Counted from the stretch's first letter, positions 1 to 9,935 are shown. The stretch: DNA of 64,000 nucleotides from Trifolium pratense (GCF_020283565.1 NC_060061.1:30789362-30853361); one strand, 5' to 3'. A program made the numbers and translations. The notes: generated from the sequence alone by a model not told the origin.

Positions 1-1
1 A

Positions 2-946
2 GATGCTCTCAAATGTCAAGACATCTTTGACTACATCAAGGAAGCTGGTCTGATGAAGACAGTCTGTGACTTCAGTCCCTGTTATGAGCTGCTTGTGAAA
101 GAATTTCTGGTGAACATCCCTGAAGAATGTGATAACCCACTGAGCAAGGACTACCACAAAGTTTTTGTCAGAGGTAAATGTATCAATTTTTCCCCTGTTG
201 TGATTAATAATTACTTAGGAAGATCTATAGAACCTAAGGCTGAATTAGAGGTTGCTAATGATGTTGTGAGTGCTGAGATAACTGGTGGTAAGGTTAAGGT
301 CTGGCCTACAAAGAAGCTGATACCCACGAGTAAATTGAATGTCAAATATGCCATCCTCAATAGGATAGGGTCAACAAATTGGGTGCCAACCAAGCATGCA
401 ACCAATGTTGCTACAGACCTGGGTAGATTTATATATGCTGTAGGAACCAAGTTTGACTATGACTATGGAACCTTTATTTTTGATCAAACCATTAAGCATA
501 TTAGATCAACTGCTGTGAAGATGCCAATAGCATTTCCATCCTTGTTATGTGGAATCATCTTGGACCAATACCCAGACATAAAGTTTGTGACTGACACTCC
601 CAAGAAGAGGGAATCAGGGTTTACTTTTCATCATAAGCTTTTTGGTAATCACAATGTTACTGATCATGTTGGGACATCTGTTGCTGGAGCTGCTGTTATG
701 ACCAAAAAGGAGATTATTGCTGGTTTAAAGGCTCAATGTCAGGATATTGATAAACAACAGGCTGAGCTTGAGGAAAGGAAGAATGTGTTCTTGAAGATGA
801 TTGAAGGATTGGAAGCTGATGAGGTACCTGTGAAAGCTAGTGCAAATGTGGCTGCTACAGGTGATCAAAACAATGCAGATGAAGATGAAGGTTATGCTAC
901 TGCTACAGATGAGGATGAAGCCTCTGACAGTAGTGATGATGAATGA
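2..946 (+). CDS. Envelope-like / 'putative plant transposon protein' domain ORF of element A, partial
   Basis: The frame is open from the left edge (codon at position 2); the first ATG is at 53, but the N-terminus is off the window. About 314 residues are visible. The region around residues 20-220 resembles the domain annotated in plant genomes as 'putative plant transposon protein' or 'envelope-like', found downstream of pol in Sireviruses. It is followed by a predicted coiled coil (about 240-270, KKEIIAGLKAQCQD onward) and a strongly acidic tail ending DSSDDE. I see no hydrophobic membrane segment, so a true envelope role is doubtful. The ORF is uninterrupted, and the same type of domain occurs in the 901-residue gene of element B. 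Confidence 0.75.
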   Translation, partial: DALKCQDIFDYIKEAGLMKTVCDFSPCYELLVKEFLVNIPEECDNPLSKDYHKVFVRGKCINFSPVVINNYLGRSIEPKAELEVANDVVSAEITGGKVKVWPTKKLIPTSKLNVKYAILNRIGSTNWVPTKHATNVATDLGRFIYAVGTKFDYDYGTFIFDQTIKHIRSTAVKMPIAFPSLLCGIILDQYPDIKFVTDTPKKRESGFTFHHKLFGNHNVTDHVGTSVAGAAVMTKKEIIAGLKAQCQDIDKQQAELEERKNVFLKMIEGLEADEVPVKASANVAATGDQNNADEDEGYATATDEDEASDSSDDE

Positions 947-1575
947 TTTTGTAATTTTTTACTGTTTTACTGAACTTTGTTATTTGGTTTGTGGGTTGTT
1001 TGTGCCCTGGATTTTAGCACCTTCTGAGTGCATGGTCTGTACCTTTAATTCTGCACTTTGGATACTTAACTTTCCTGTTTTGGCACATTTTGTGGCTAAA
1101 AAGGGGGAGTAGTACTTTGCTTTGTTTGTTTCTGCTACATGTTGTTGTGTCTTTTGTTATGACATGTTTTAAGTAGCAGTAAGCAAGTATTCAGGGGGAG
1201 TAAAAATTTTACCCTGAGATGATGCACAAGCTGATGAAGTCAGGGGGAGTTTGCTACTGAATGGATGCTGCCCTGATTGGACGAACATGTGCTAGAAGAT
1301 GTGCTCCCATATGTCACAACATCTTTGATGACATATAACATATGATATATGTTTTGCTCTGATACCACGTTTTATTTTGCTCGAGGCTAATTGATGATAA
1401 CTCCGCTGCTGCTGCCTCTGATGCATATATTTTCACCTATGAGAAATTTTGTTTAAATGATGCTCTAACATTCCTTCTTTTGTGTGATCATGGAGATTTG
1501 AAGGATTGCGCTTTTTAATCTCTCAAGGGTAATGGCCTGAAATTGTTTTAGCCAAAAATTGCCAAAGGGGGAGAT
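947..1575 (+). other. Non-coding spacer of A with multiple polypurine tracts
   Basis: There is no supported gene here. GGGGGAG tracts occur at 1103-1109, 1194-1200 and 1243-1249, and the functional tract AAAGGGGGAGAT (1564-1575) abuts the LTR. Repetition of the plus-strand primer sequence upstream of the 3' LTR is typical of Sireviruses. A short plus-strand frame (840-1112) is a shadow running out of the preceding gene. Confidence 0.75.
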
Positions 1576-2593
1576 TGTTGGATATTTGAATTGGCTTAAT
1601 TTTGCTAAAACAAATATACTAACAAGATGTTGGAAAACATGTTACAACATCATATTTACTCAAGGAAATCTCGCGCATTTATGAGAGCATCTGCTATATA
1701 TGGAAATCCACTTAAAGAGCACGCTCAATGGAGATTTGATCTGATCAGGAGTTTTAAAGATAAGACAGACTTAATGGTACAACGGTATGATCACAATTAT
1801 CCTATAAAGTCCTTAAACACTTTTGGAAAGTTTATATACAATCTTGATGAAGATCAAAAGAGAATCAGATCACCTTTTATGAGTTACAAGGAGCGTCCTA
1901 CGAGTAATGAAGAAAGAGGAGCGTGCTAGATCATTATATATACGAAGACCAAGCTCAAGACTATTATCTCATTGAAAAATATTAGTTATACATATTGAGT
2001 CTTTGTTGAGTCTTTGTTCAGTCTTTTATTATTTGATTGTAATTCTTGCTTGTGGATTCTATAACACGAGTTAAGAAGTAAGTTTATTAGTTTAAGGTTG
2101 CTCCTAAGCTTTGAAGTACGGAGTTTACCGTGTGTGATTCACTTGAAGCTTTTAAGCAAAAGTGAAGTGTTGTCTTGACAAGTTGTCACCACATCTTTCC
2201 CAACATTGTATAATCAACACAGGTTGTGTTGTGTGAGTGGAAGTGAGATGGGATCTCATGTCTAGGAGTTCCTAGGCAGAAGTTGCATGAGTAGTGTCGA
2301 GGTTATAAGGCGTAAACCAGGGGTTTGCTGGAGGTCTTAGTGTAAGGCGTAAATCCTAGGGTTTGCTGGAGGTCTTAGTAACTAGAGCTATTAGTGGATT
2401 TCCTTCCTGGATTGGTATCCCCCAGAGTAGGCAGTTGGCTGAACTGGGTTAACAATTACTTGTGTCATTTATTTTTTTTTCTGTCAGTTTTTATATGTTA
2501 TATCAGATGTGCCAACAATAGAAAACAACATTGTTCACAAAGTAGTTGTTGGGACATCTTAGGCAACATCATTCTAGTGATACCAGAATTTCA
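1576..2593 (+). repeat. 3' LTR of element A (1018 bp)
   Basis: It begins TGTTGGATA directly after the polypurine tract and ends CCAGAATTTCA, giving TG...CA ends. A TATA box at 1935-1942 marks the U3/R transition. The U5 part (about 2305-2390) holds a direct duplication around the phrase GGTTTGCTGGAGGTCTTAGT. A 100-codon frame at 1627-1929 lies in U3 and has no recognisable product; I treat it as chance. Confidence 0.85.
1935..1942 (+). promoter_or_regulatory. TATA box of the A LTR
   Basis: TATATATA within the LTR, followed about 30 bp later by a purine-rich possible start. Its position about 360 bp into the LTR suits a U3/R boundary. Confidence 0.5.
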
Positions 2594-2637
2594 AAAGGTT
2601 TAGGGGCTAACTTTTTTAAATCAATTTTGTTCCAACA
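2594..2637 (-). repeat. 3' LTR stub of element B
   Basis: These 44 bp match the outer end of the B 5' LTR (17628-17671), including AGGGGCTAACTTTTTTAAAT and the terminal CCAACA. Left of 2594 the match stops exactly where element A's LTR ends, so A cut this LTR about 44 bp from its start in B's orientation. Confidence 0.85.
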
Positions 2638-3095
2638 ATCTCCCCCTTTTTGATGATGACAAACATAAGTATTAATTGACAATTGTTGTTAAATTAACTT
2701 ATCATGTTTCTCTTAGGTTTATGAGGTTTGCAAGCTCCCCCTAAGATTGATACTTCTTAAAGTCAAGACTTTAGGTTATATCCATGATATTTTAATTTAG
2801 TATAAGATTAAGATAATTTGAAATAAAACAAGTTTCATATCTTTCTTCAGAGTGAGAGGTTTGCAAGCTCTCCCCCTAAGTCTCATAAGGCTAAGTTAAA
2901 ATTGCACTCTTAACTTATCCTTACTTATGAAATTTATTTTAGTTTCAACTAACTTAGTCTCCGCATTAAAATACTTAAAACAACTTAAAAGTAACAACTT
3001 TTAATTTAACGGATAAAAGCGAGATAAAAGGCGTGGTTTCAGTTTTGAAACTTATCACTTTATCAATTAATGCGTAACTACTCCCCCTTTTGTCA
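2638..3095 (-). other. Multiple polypurine tracts of element B
   Basis: Seen on the plus strand as CTCCCCC blocks at about 2640-2646, 2735-2741, 2870-2876 and 3081-3087. The phrase GAGGTTTGCAAGCTC occurs twice beside them (about 2722 and 2856). On B's own strand these are GGGGGAG polypurine tracts, the one at 2638-2650 abutting the LTR. No gene is visible in 2638-3200. Confidence 0.75.
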
Positions 3096-3203
3096 TTATC
3101 AAAAAGTAAAAAAAATTTATATAACCAAGACAGTCAAAGAAGAAGAGTGGTTGTTACAAAGGTGAATTAATTCCAAAAACAGAAAACAACGCGCGTAAGG
3201 GTT

Positions 3204-3210
3204 TATAAAA
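3204..3210 (+). promoter_or_regulatory. TATA-like box before the antisense ORF
   Basis: TATAAAA lies 15-21 bp upstream of the ATG at 3225. A start site 25-32 bp downstream would fall just inside the ORF, so if this box is used the in-frame Met at residue 20 (3282) may be the real start. Confidence 0.35.
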
Positions 3211-3224
3211 AGGAACAAGTTAAC

Positions 3225-3590
3225 ATGCCTCCGTCACGAAAAAGCAAGAATAAACAAGTGAAACAAGAAAGATTAGGAATAATGAGGAGGTTTAGTACAC
3301 GCATTGCAGAGTTTAGGAGAAAGAAAGAAGACGAAAAACGCGAAGAAGAGGAGAAAGATAAAGAAGACAACAAGAAACCACAAGATGCTGAGATTATAGT
3401 TATCTCATCAGATTCTGAAGCTGAAGAGAATGAAGATGATGCTGACTATGTTGAGTTCTTGGCTAGCTATGTTCCAGAAGAAGAACAAGAAGAAGAAGAA
3501 GAAGAGCAAAACCCAGATCCCATAGAAATTTCATCAGATGATGCTGAGGAGAAATCAGAGATTTCTTCTGAGTTTTATCCACCTGATTAG
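3225..3590 (+). CDS. Antisense ORF within element B: basic/acidic protein with two SUMO-interaction-like motifs
   Basis: The ORF has 121 codons on the strand opposite to B's own genes, between the envelope-like gene and B's polypurine tracts, tail-to-tail with the former. The N-terminus (residues 1-40) is strongly basic (RKSKNKQVK; RRFSTRIAEFRRKK) and could be a nuclear localisation signal. Two hydrophobic cores followed by Ser/Asp/Glu runs, EIIVISSDSE (56-65) and PIEISSDDAEE (99-109), have the form of SUMO-interaction motifs; the rest is highly acidic. There is no membrane segment. A TATA-like box lies just upstream and AATAAA 60 bp downstream. Antisense extra ORFs are known in some plant LTR elements, but I do not recognise this protein. 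The low-complexity composition leaves open that it is a chance frame. Confidence 0.5.
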   Translation: MPPSRKSKNKQVKQERLGIMRRFSTRIAEFRRKKEDEKREEEEKDKEDNKKPQDAEIIVISSDSEAEENEDDADYVEFLASYVPEEEQEEEEEEQNPDPIEISSDDAEEKSEISSEFYPPD

Positions 3591-3648
3591 GATTAGGTTG
3601 TCTTTTTCTTTTTCTATTTACCAATGTACTCAACATGGTGAGATTATT

Positions 3649-3654
3649 AATAAA
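3649..3654 (+). terminator. AATAAA polyadenylation signal for the antisense ORF
   Basis: AATAAA lies 59 bp after the stop codon in an A/T-rich stretch. The interval 3591-3845 between the two convergent genes holds nothing else. Confidence 0.35.
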
Positions 3655-3845
3655 AATTTTCGTTTTAAAAAGCATCTTGTGTTCTTATGTTCTTATTTAT
3701 CAAGAAAATATAAATATCAAGTGAACATGAAAGAAGTAATCAAGCAAAACATAAACAAAACAACTTGAAATAGATAAACCAGAAAAAGTGTTCAGAAGAT
3801 AAACAAAAAAATTAAAAAGAAAGCTTAAAACAGGTGCATAGGATC

Positions 3846-6551
3846 CTAGGGTTTCTTAAGAAAGGCTAAAAGCTGGTCGAATTTGTCATTCAGAGATCCC
3901 ACGTTGGAAACCAGACCATCCACTTTGGATTCCAAGTTGAGGTGAGCTGTCCTTTGCCTTTCCAAACCTTCTTGCTGCTCCCTCAGAGCTTCTTGAAAGA
4001 TCTGCAACTGATCATCCACAACAGGAGCTTGATCTTGAACCAAAGGCGTTTGTTCTTCAACCAAAGGTGCCTTGCCTTTATCAGAGGGTTCACCTTCCTC
4101 TGGGTAATCAATCATCAGGACATCATCCTGGTTCAACACATTCAGTACATCCTCTTCTGTGGCATCCTCATTATGTAGCTCATGTGCCAACTCGGCAACT
4201 CTAGCAGCAGCTTCTTCCAGACGTTCATTCTCAATCCGTTGATCCTCAAGACGTTGCAAAATAGTAGAATCAACCCAGCAATCCTTGAATGCAGACAGAC
4301 GCCTCACAGCAGCAGATATAGCGGCAAGCTTAGCACGCTCATGCTCTTCATGATTGAAAGGCGTTAACCTCTTCAACTCAGCCCTAGCCAAACTGTTCCT
4401 CATGAAACTTATACCATCCAGATCCCTCTTACTAAAAACAGCCTTAATCTCTTCAGCAGCATCATCCAAAGCATTGCAAATCCTTGCCTTAATGCTTGAA
4501 ACTTCTAGGTCCACATCAGAAGGACAAACTAAGAACCTGTCCTTTATCTTAGATAATCTACGTAAGTCATCATGAAACTGAGTGGATAGATTACAGAAAG
4601 GGTTAGATGATGAGGGTGAAGGATTGGGAATGGTAGAGAGATTAGGTGTTTCAGTAGCAGGGTTGTCAATAATAACAACTTCTGCCTCTGAAGGCTTGGG
4701 GGCACAAGTATGAATACGCTCAGGAGAAGCATATTCAGCACTTGGTTCAGGATTTGGTTCAGGATTTTGATGTTGTGGGGATGCAGGTTCAGATGATTGA
4801 ATTGGAGATGGTTCAGGAGATTTATGTTCAGCTGTTGGTTCAGGAGCAATTTGTTCAGGGGTTGGGTTAGGAGAGGATTGTTTGATAGGAGAGATTGGTT
4901 CAGCATTTGGAATATCTGGTTGAGGTTCAGATGGTGGAATGTCAGGTGATAGTTGTTGTGGTTGAGGTAGAGGTGATTTTGGTTTAGGAGATGAGCTAGA
5001 TTTGTGGGTTTCATGAGAAAGAGGGTGATTATTGAGAGTGTCAGGGCTCAGATGTTTTTCGAGTTCAGAAAGAGGGTTATCAGAGGTTGGAATAATTGTG
5101 GGTTCAGGGAGTATAGTCCTAAGTGGTTTAGTATAACCTATTCCAATTTCAGCTTCATTAAAGATGTACTTAGTAGACTTACCTTTACCTTTAGGAGTAG
5201 GAGCAGGTCTTTTCCTCAAACGAGCAGCCAGAGACTCTTCATCAGATCCAGTTTCTGATTCAGAGGATTCACTTTCTTCACTTTCCTCTTCATCATCAAC
5301 AATGATAGGCTCCTTTGATGATGGTGCAGCAGCTTTTCCAGTCAAAGCTTCATGTTTCCTCTTTGTTCTTTGCTCAGCAGTAGCTTCTTCTACCTTAACC
5401 TTCTTCTGAGCCAGAAGATCTGGTTTTTCTTGTTCAGCTTTCCTCTTTGGTTTCCTCTTAGGATTATACATGTTTACAGGAGCTGGAGGAACCATACTTC
5501 TATCAACAACAAATCCTTCTTGTCTGAGCACTTCCAAATAGTCCTGAATGATGTGCTCAGCATCGGCTTCTGAGATAACTGGATATCCATCCACATACAG
5601 ACGATCTTCAAGATTGGCTGTAAACTCTTGTGGAGGTGGAACCACTTTGGATGAGATGAGACGCATCTTGGTGAGGAAGCTGGCATTCAGAATTTCAGGA
5701 GTAAATTTCTTTTCAACAAGTTCCGGATGAAACTTCTTCAGATTCTCAACAACATGACCTTGATATAGAAGGTCTGAGAGTAATCTTGGATAGGCTATAG
5801 CTGTCTTCCTCTGAGATTTGCTTAAGAAGATTGCCTCACAGATCCTCTCAAAGAAATATTCTCCCAGATTCACCTTCATTTCTTTCAGAAGAAAGTAGAT
5901 CAGATGACGATGAGTCCAGGAAATGGTATCAGTACCACCAACTCTTGGACTGATAGAAGCTAGTATGATCTTGAAAAGTACTCTGCAGACGTCAGTCAAA
6001 CCCTTGACTTTACCCTTCAGTTTCAAATCTGTACACATCAGAGCCAGAAGATCATCTCTGTACCTTGTGTCCTTCTCAAAAACATCCAACTCTATCCCAG
6101 AGTTATCCAAACCAAGTAACGCATTAAAATGAATAGGAGAGAAAGCTAGGTTCATACCACAGATGTTAGACCTAATTTGCTTTCCAGTGAATTCCAATAA
6201 ACCCATTTCTTTCCTAGATTTACCTTTTAAACTAGGATTTCTCTCAATAGCAGCACGTTCTTCTTCCTTTGCTTCATGCTTGTCAAAGACCTTAGCTTTC
6301 ATCCAGAATTTCTTCAAGAGATCTGGGTAAATAGGACCATTTAACATGCTGAAGTACTTATCCCAACCTTGAGCGGAGAAGTAATGTTTCACATCAAACC
6401 CATTTGCCTTTATACTGTCGAAGTCGATCATCTTTTCAGAAAGAAATATGAGCTCAGATTCTGGAAACTCCATCTCGTTCCCAACGATTTGAAGATTCTT
6501 GAACATGAACGGTGGAATCTTTGTTGAAGAAGATGACGAAGTTCCGGCCAT
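3846..6551 (-). CDS. Envelope-like gene of element B, 901 residues
   Basis: It is uninterrupted from ATG (6551) to stop. Residues about 60-310 resemble the 'putative plant transposon protein' domain also seen in element A. The middle carries Lys-rich stretches, then PIIVDDEEESEESESS (about 415-430, acidic and SUMO-interaction-like), then about 150 residues rich in Pro, Ser and Glu (SP repeats). The C-terminal third is helical with coiled-coil character (LQIFQEALREQQEGLERQ to the end). I see no signal peptide or membrane span, so the customary 'envelope' label is not supported by the sequence. The gene lies 451 bp downstream of pol on the same strand, as in Sireviruses, and may be expressed from a spliced or internal transcript. 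Confidence 0.8.
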   Translation of the reverse strand: MAGTSSSSSTKIPPFMFKNLQIVGNEMEFPESELIFLSEKMIDFDSIKANGFDVKHYFSAQGWDKYFSMLNGPIYPDLLKKFWMKAKVFDKHEAKEEERAAIERNPSLKGKSRKEMGLLEFTGKQIRSNICGMNLAFSPIHFNALLGLDNSGIELDVFEKDTRYRDDLLALMCTDLKLKGKVKGLTDVCRVLFKIILASISPRVGGTDTISWTHRHLIYFLLKEMKVNLGEYFFERICEAIFLSKSQRKTAIAYPRLLSDLLYQGHVVENLKKFHPELVEKKFTPEILNASFLTKMRLISSKVVPPPQEFTANLEDRLYVDGYPVISEADAEHIIQDYLEVLRQEGFVVDRSMVPPAPVNMYNPKRKPKRKAEQEKPDLLAQKKVKVEEATAEQRTKRKHEALTGKAAAPSSKEPIIVDDEEESEESESSESETGSDEESLAARLRKRPAPTPKGKGKSTKYIFNEAEIGIGYTKPLRTILPEPTIIPTSDNPLSELEKHLSPDTLNNHPLSHETHKSSSSPKPKSPLPQPQQLSPDIPPSEPQPDIPNAEPISPIKQSSPNPTPEQIAPEPTAEHKSPEPSPIQSSEPASPQHQNPEPNPEPSAEYASPERIHTCAPKPSEAEVVIIDNPATETPNLSTIPNPSPSSSNPFCNLSTQFHDDLRRLSKIKDRFLVCPSDVDLEVSSIKARICNALDDAAEEIKAVFSKRDLDGISFMRNSLARAELKRLTPFNHEEHERAKLAAISAAVRRLSAFKDCWVDSTILQRLEDQRIENERLEEAAARVAELAHELHNEDATEEDVLNVLNQDDVLMIDYPEEGEPSDKGKAPLVEEQTPLVQDQAPVVDDQLQIFQEALREQQEGLERQRTAHLNLESKVDGLVSNVGSLNDKFDQLLAFLKKP

Positions 6552-7002
6552 TGTTGGAGATTAGGGTAGGGTTTGGAAAACTAACGAGAGAGAAAGAAAG
6601 TGTGTTGGAGGTTTAGAGAGAATATGAAAGTGTAGGTTGTGAGAGTGAGAAGTGTGCAAGTGTATTGTGTAAGTTTTATTTAAATGCACACAGTTAACAC
6701 GAAAATATCAAATTTGGGAAGTTACGCTAATTGACAGAAAGTTGAATACCAAAAGTCATCATTAACCACCCACTACCTGACACACGTAGACCACGTGCAG
6801 AAATTTACTCGGTAACTGCTATTTTAATGGACAACTGTTCAGCAGTGAATACTAAACGTTTCCCACTTAAATAGTTCAGAGCCTCTGAGATATTTAAAAT
6901 TCTCTATCAGAGTTAAGTATTTCAGAGCTTGTTTTTCAGATGATCTGAATCATAAGTTCTGATATACATAACCTCTTACACTTTAAAAGCCAAAGAAAAT
7001 TT
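6552..7002 (-). other. Gap between pol and the envelope-like gene of B
   Basis: These 451 bp have no ORF on the element strand. On the minus strand a TTTAAATAAAA stretch (6671-6681) lies 120 bp before the envelope-like ATG and could be an internal promoter; a splice acceptor is equally possible. Neither is proven. Confidence 0.4.
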
Positions 7003-8075
7003 TCATTCAGAGATTGAAAACATGTTCAGATGTTTCTTTATAAAATCAAATCTTTCAACAGATAAAGCCTTAGTAAATATATCAGCCCATTGATTTTCAG
7101 TATCAACAAACTTAATATCTATAATGCCTCTCTGAACATAATCTCTGATAAAATGGTGTTTAATTTCAATATGTTTGGCTCTAGAGTGTAGGATAGGATT
7201 TTTAGATAAATGAATGGCTGCAGTATTGTCACAATATAAAGGAATATTGTTACTGCTTACCTGATAATCTTCTAACTGATATTTTAGCCAGAGTAGTTGT
7301 GTGCAACACTTAGCTGCTGAAATGTATTCTGCTTCTGCTGTAGACAAAGCTATAGTAGTTTGTCTCTTACTAGCCCAGGAGATAAGGTTTTCACCAACAA
7401 ATTGACAATTGCCACTTGTGGATTTTCTTTCAATTTTATCTCCAGCATAGTCAGCATCACAGAATCCATTTAGCACATAATCATTGGATTTCTTATAGAG
7501 AAGTCCAAGATTAGTTGTTCCTTTCAGATACCTAAAGATTCTCTTTACAGCAGTAAGATGAGATTCTCTGGGATCTGACTGGAATCTTGCACATAAGCAA
7601 ACACTGAATAAAATATCTGGTCTAGAGGTTGTCAGATAGAGTAAGGAACCAATCATACCTCTGTAGACCTTTTGATCTACTTTTCCTTCATCATCTGACT
7701 TGCTCATGTTGGTAGTTGAGTGCATGGGAGTGTTCATTATCTTGCAGTCATCTAGATTGAACTTCTTCAGAAGTTCCTTGGTATATTTTGATTGATGAAC
7801 ATAAGTTCCTTCCTTCTTCTGATTGATTTGAATTCCAAGAAAGAATTTCAATTCTCCCATCATGCTCATTTCAAATTCATCCTGCATTATCTTAGAAAAA
7901 TTCTTGCACAAAGCAGCATTAGTTGAACCAAAAATAATATCATCAACATAAATTTGAATGATTAAAATGTCTTCTTTGGTTGTTTTTCTAAAGAGTGTGC
8001 AGTCAACCTTTCCTTTTTCAAAACCCTTTTCAAGAAGGAAATTACTGAGTCTATCATACCAAGCTCTTGGAGCTT
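7003..8075 (-). CDS. Element B pol, 3' part: end of reverse transcriptase and RNase H
   Basis: The frame is open from the CACTA boundary (8075) to a TGA at 7003-7005. It contains the RT YVDDIIFG motif near 7940, then the usual copia linker (FFLGIQINQ), RNase H motifs (FCDADYAGD, STAEAEYISA, CDNTAAIHLS) and the terminal ADIFTKAL. Length and order match Ty1/copia pol. There is no stop or frameshift in this part. It is separated from the rest of pol only by transposon C, and the frame is conserved across that insertion. A TTG at 7911 is not a real start. Confidence 0.85.
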
Positions 8076-9486
8076 CACTACAAGAAAAATGTCACTTTGC
8101 GACACTTCAGTTGCAACAACTTAACCATAACCGTCGCAATGTGTTAATTTTAAAATTTTTGCAACGGTTTATGCGACAGTTATATCAACCGTCGCAGTAT
8201 TTTGCTTTTTAAAGCGGCAATACCTCTTTTCAATTAGCGCCCATTGAAAATTTTATCAAAAAAAAAAAACTCACTCACTTAATACCAAAAATAAAAACAC
8301 AAAAACACACACACAAAAGTGAAAAAACACATTTCATTGAGAAATCCCTAAATCCCAAAACACTCTCTCATCGCCACCACAGTCACACTCCGGCGCAACT
8401 TTCTTCATCGTTCCCTTCCAGAAAAGTGAATGGGTTCATCGTTCTCTCCAATCGTTGGTATCAAAACTCACTCTCCAATCTTTCACCTTAAATCCCTTAA
8501 TCACTCTCTCCAATCGATCTCTTTACTGTCCCCGTCGAGAGAAGTAAGATTTGTGTTGAGCATAAAGAAGAAGTGAGAATCCTTAGGCCGCCGACCCTCT
8601 GACCGCCTCTGTACCGAACCTCCACCTCATACTCCGGCGCTCTGCCGTTCTTTCAAAGCTCGACTGCTCTGTCTACCCGTCGTTGCTTCTCGTTCCATTG
8701 TTCTGTCATCTGCTTCCACTGTTCGTTGTAGATAAAAGTATGTATAAATCAAACTTCCAAGATATAGATTCTCCATACTTTGTTTTCAATTTTTTAGTTT
8801 AATGCTTAGGGTTAGAGTTAACCATTCTTAGTTTTAATTGTATATATGCTATGTGTGTATATTTGCCACTTTTATTTTAGATTGAAGATTTTCGCTAAAT
8901 GCTTGTAAAATTATTCCCTTTAATACTTTTTCAATCTCAAATTTAGCCACAAGCTTCCTTTATAATAAGTTAGTCACAACTCAACTCAAATTATTATCTG
9001 GGACCACGTGTTAGTGTTGTGTCCATGTTCATGTCCGTTGTTTGATTTTGTGTAGTTGATTGGTAGTGCATGTTTGGATTCAAGATACTAACATACTAAC
9101 ATTTTATATTTTAATAAGTTAGGTTCTGGAAAAACCTTTAGAAAACTAATATGATGAAACCATAAACTTGACTAATCTCTTATTGTAATCCTACAAGACT
9201 TATGTTCAAAATTGTGTTGGTAAATTTCAAACTTTGTTTTAGCAAGTTTTGCTTGCTGCATCTGTTGTAGTTTTAGAGCTAGTGGGGAGTTTTGTTCAGT
9301 GTAGTGAGACTGTGTTCAGCTGTTGTGGTCAAATCAATTCGAGTCAAATAATAATATTAACTAAAGCTATGCTATTTTTATTGTGATGATTAAATGTGCA
9401 AGTGCTTAGAAACTATGAACTACATGTACATCCCTTATAACTATTAAGTGGACATGTTTATGAATCTTGTTTGTTTAATTATCTCA

Positions 9487-9618
9487 GTTAGGGAGTTTGT
9501 TTCTTACTTCCGTGAGAGACATAATGAATCTTTGGAGAATGATTATAGGGATTCTCTTTCCTTTTTTATTGTGGAGGGATTATCTTCCTCAGGGATTGAT
9601 TCATCATCAATGCAATAA
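9487..9618 (+). pseudogene. Exon-like fragment in the CACTA element, unidentified
   Basis: After a T/A-rich stretch ending CTCAG, a plausible splice acceptor, 43 codons are open to a TAA: VREFVSYFRERHNESLEN and onward. The composition is protein-like, but I do not recognise the family. Confidence 0.3.
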
Positions 9619-9686
9619 AGTACCAACTACCAACACATGACATTGTTTTTATATTTATCCTAATTCTTTTTCTCAATGTAGTGAAA

Positions 9687-9764
9687 ATGGCGACTTCACC
9701 ATATGAGGAGCCACGGAGCAAAATAATAGAAGAGAATGCTAAAAGGATGGAATCATTCTTATGA
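9687..9764 (+). pseudogene. Exon-like fragment resembling the start of a plant B3-domain-type gene
   Basis: ATG is followed by 25 codons (MATSPYEEPRSKIIEENAKR...) to a stop, after a TTCTCAATGTAG acceptor-like sequence. The YEE..R...EEN.KRME pattern is common near the N-terminus of plant B3-domain proteins and relatives. This is from memory and short, so the assignment is tentative. Confidence 0.3.
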
Positions 9765-9935
9765 GTTTATACAAATGCATTTTTATCATACAAATGCATT
9801 TTTCTTATGGGTGTATCATAATTTTGATTTCTTGTCTCTTGAAACTAAGTTGATTGCAAGTACTCAAATTATGTACTTTGGATGCTGAAATTGGTCCTAC
9901 CTTATTTGACTGAATTTTTTATTATGGTCTGTTAG

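Larger units (their letters stand above)
1..2593 (+). mobile_element. Element A: Sirevirus-type Ty1/copia retrotransposon, 3' portion
   Basis: The window opens inside this element. What remains is the end of an envelope-like gene, a spacer with several GGGGGAG polypurine tracts, the final polypurine tract and a complete 3' LTR. An envelope-like ORF downstream of pol plus repeated polypurine tracts is the known signature of the Sirevirus (SIRE/Maximus) lineage. The sequence after the LTR continues as the LTR of element B, so A was inserted into B. The 5 bp after A (aaagg, 2594-2598) should be its target-site duplication; the other copy lies outside the window. Confidence 0.85.

Noticed and set aside
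1627..1929. 100-codon frame in the A LTR
   Set aside because: It lies wholly within U3 ahead of the TATA box and shows no family resemblance.
4544..5014. 156-codon minus-strand frame overlapping the envelope-like gene
   Set aside because: It is an alternative frame of the Pro/Ser/Glu-rich part of that gene; its Leu/Asn/His-rich composition is the frame shadow.
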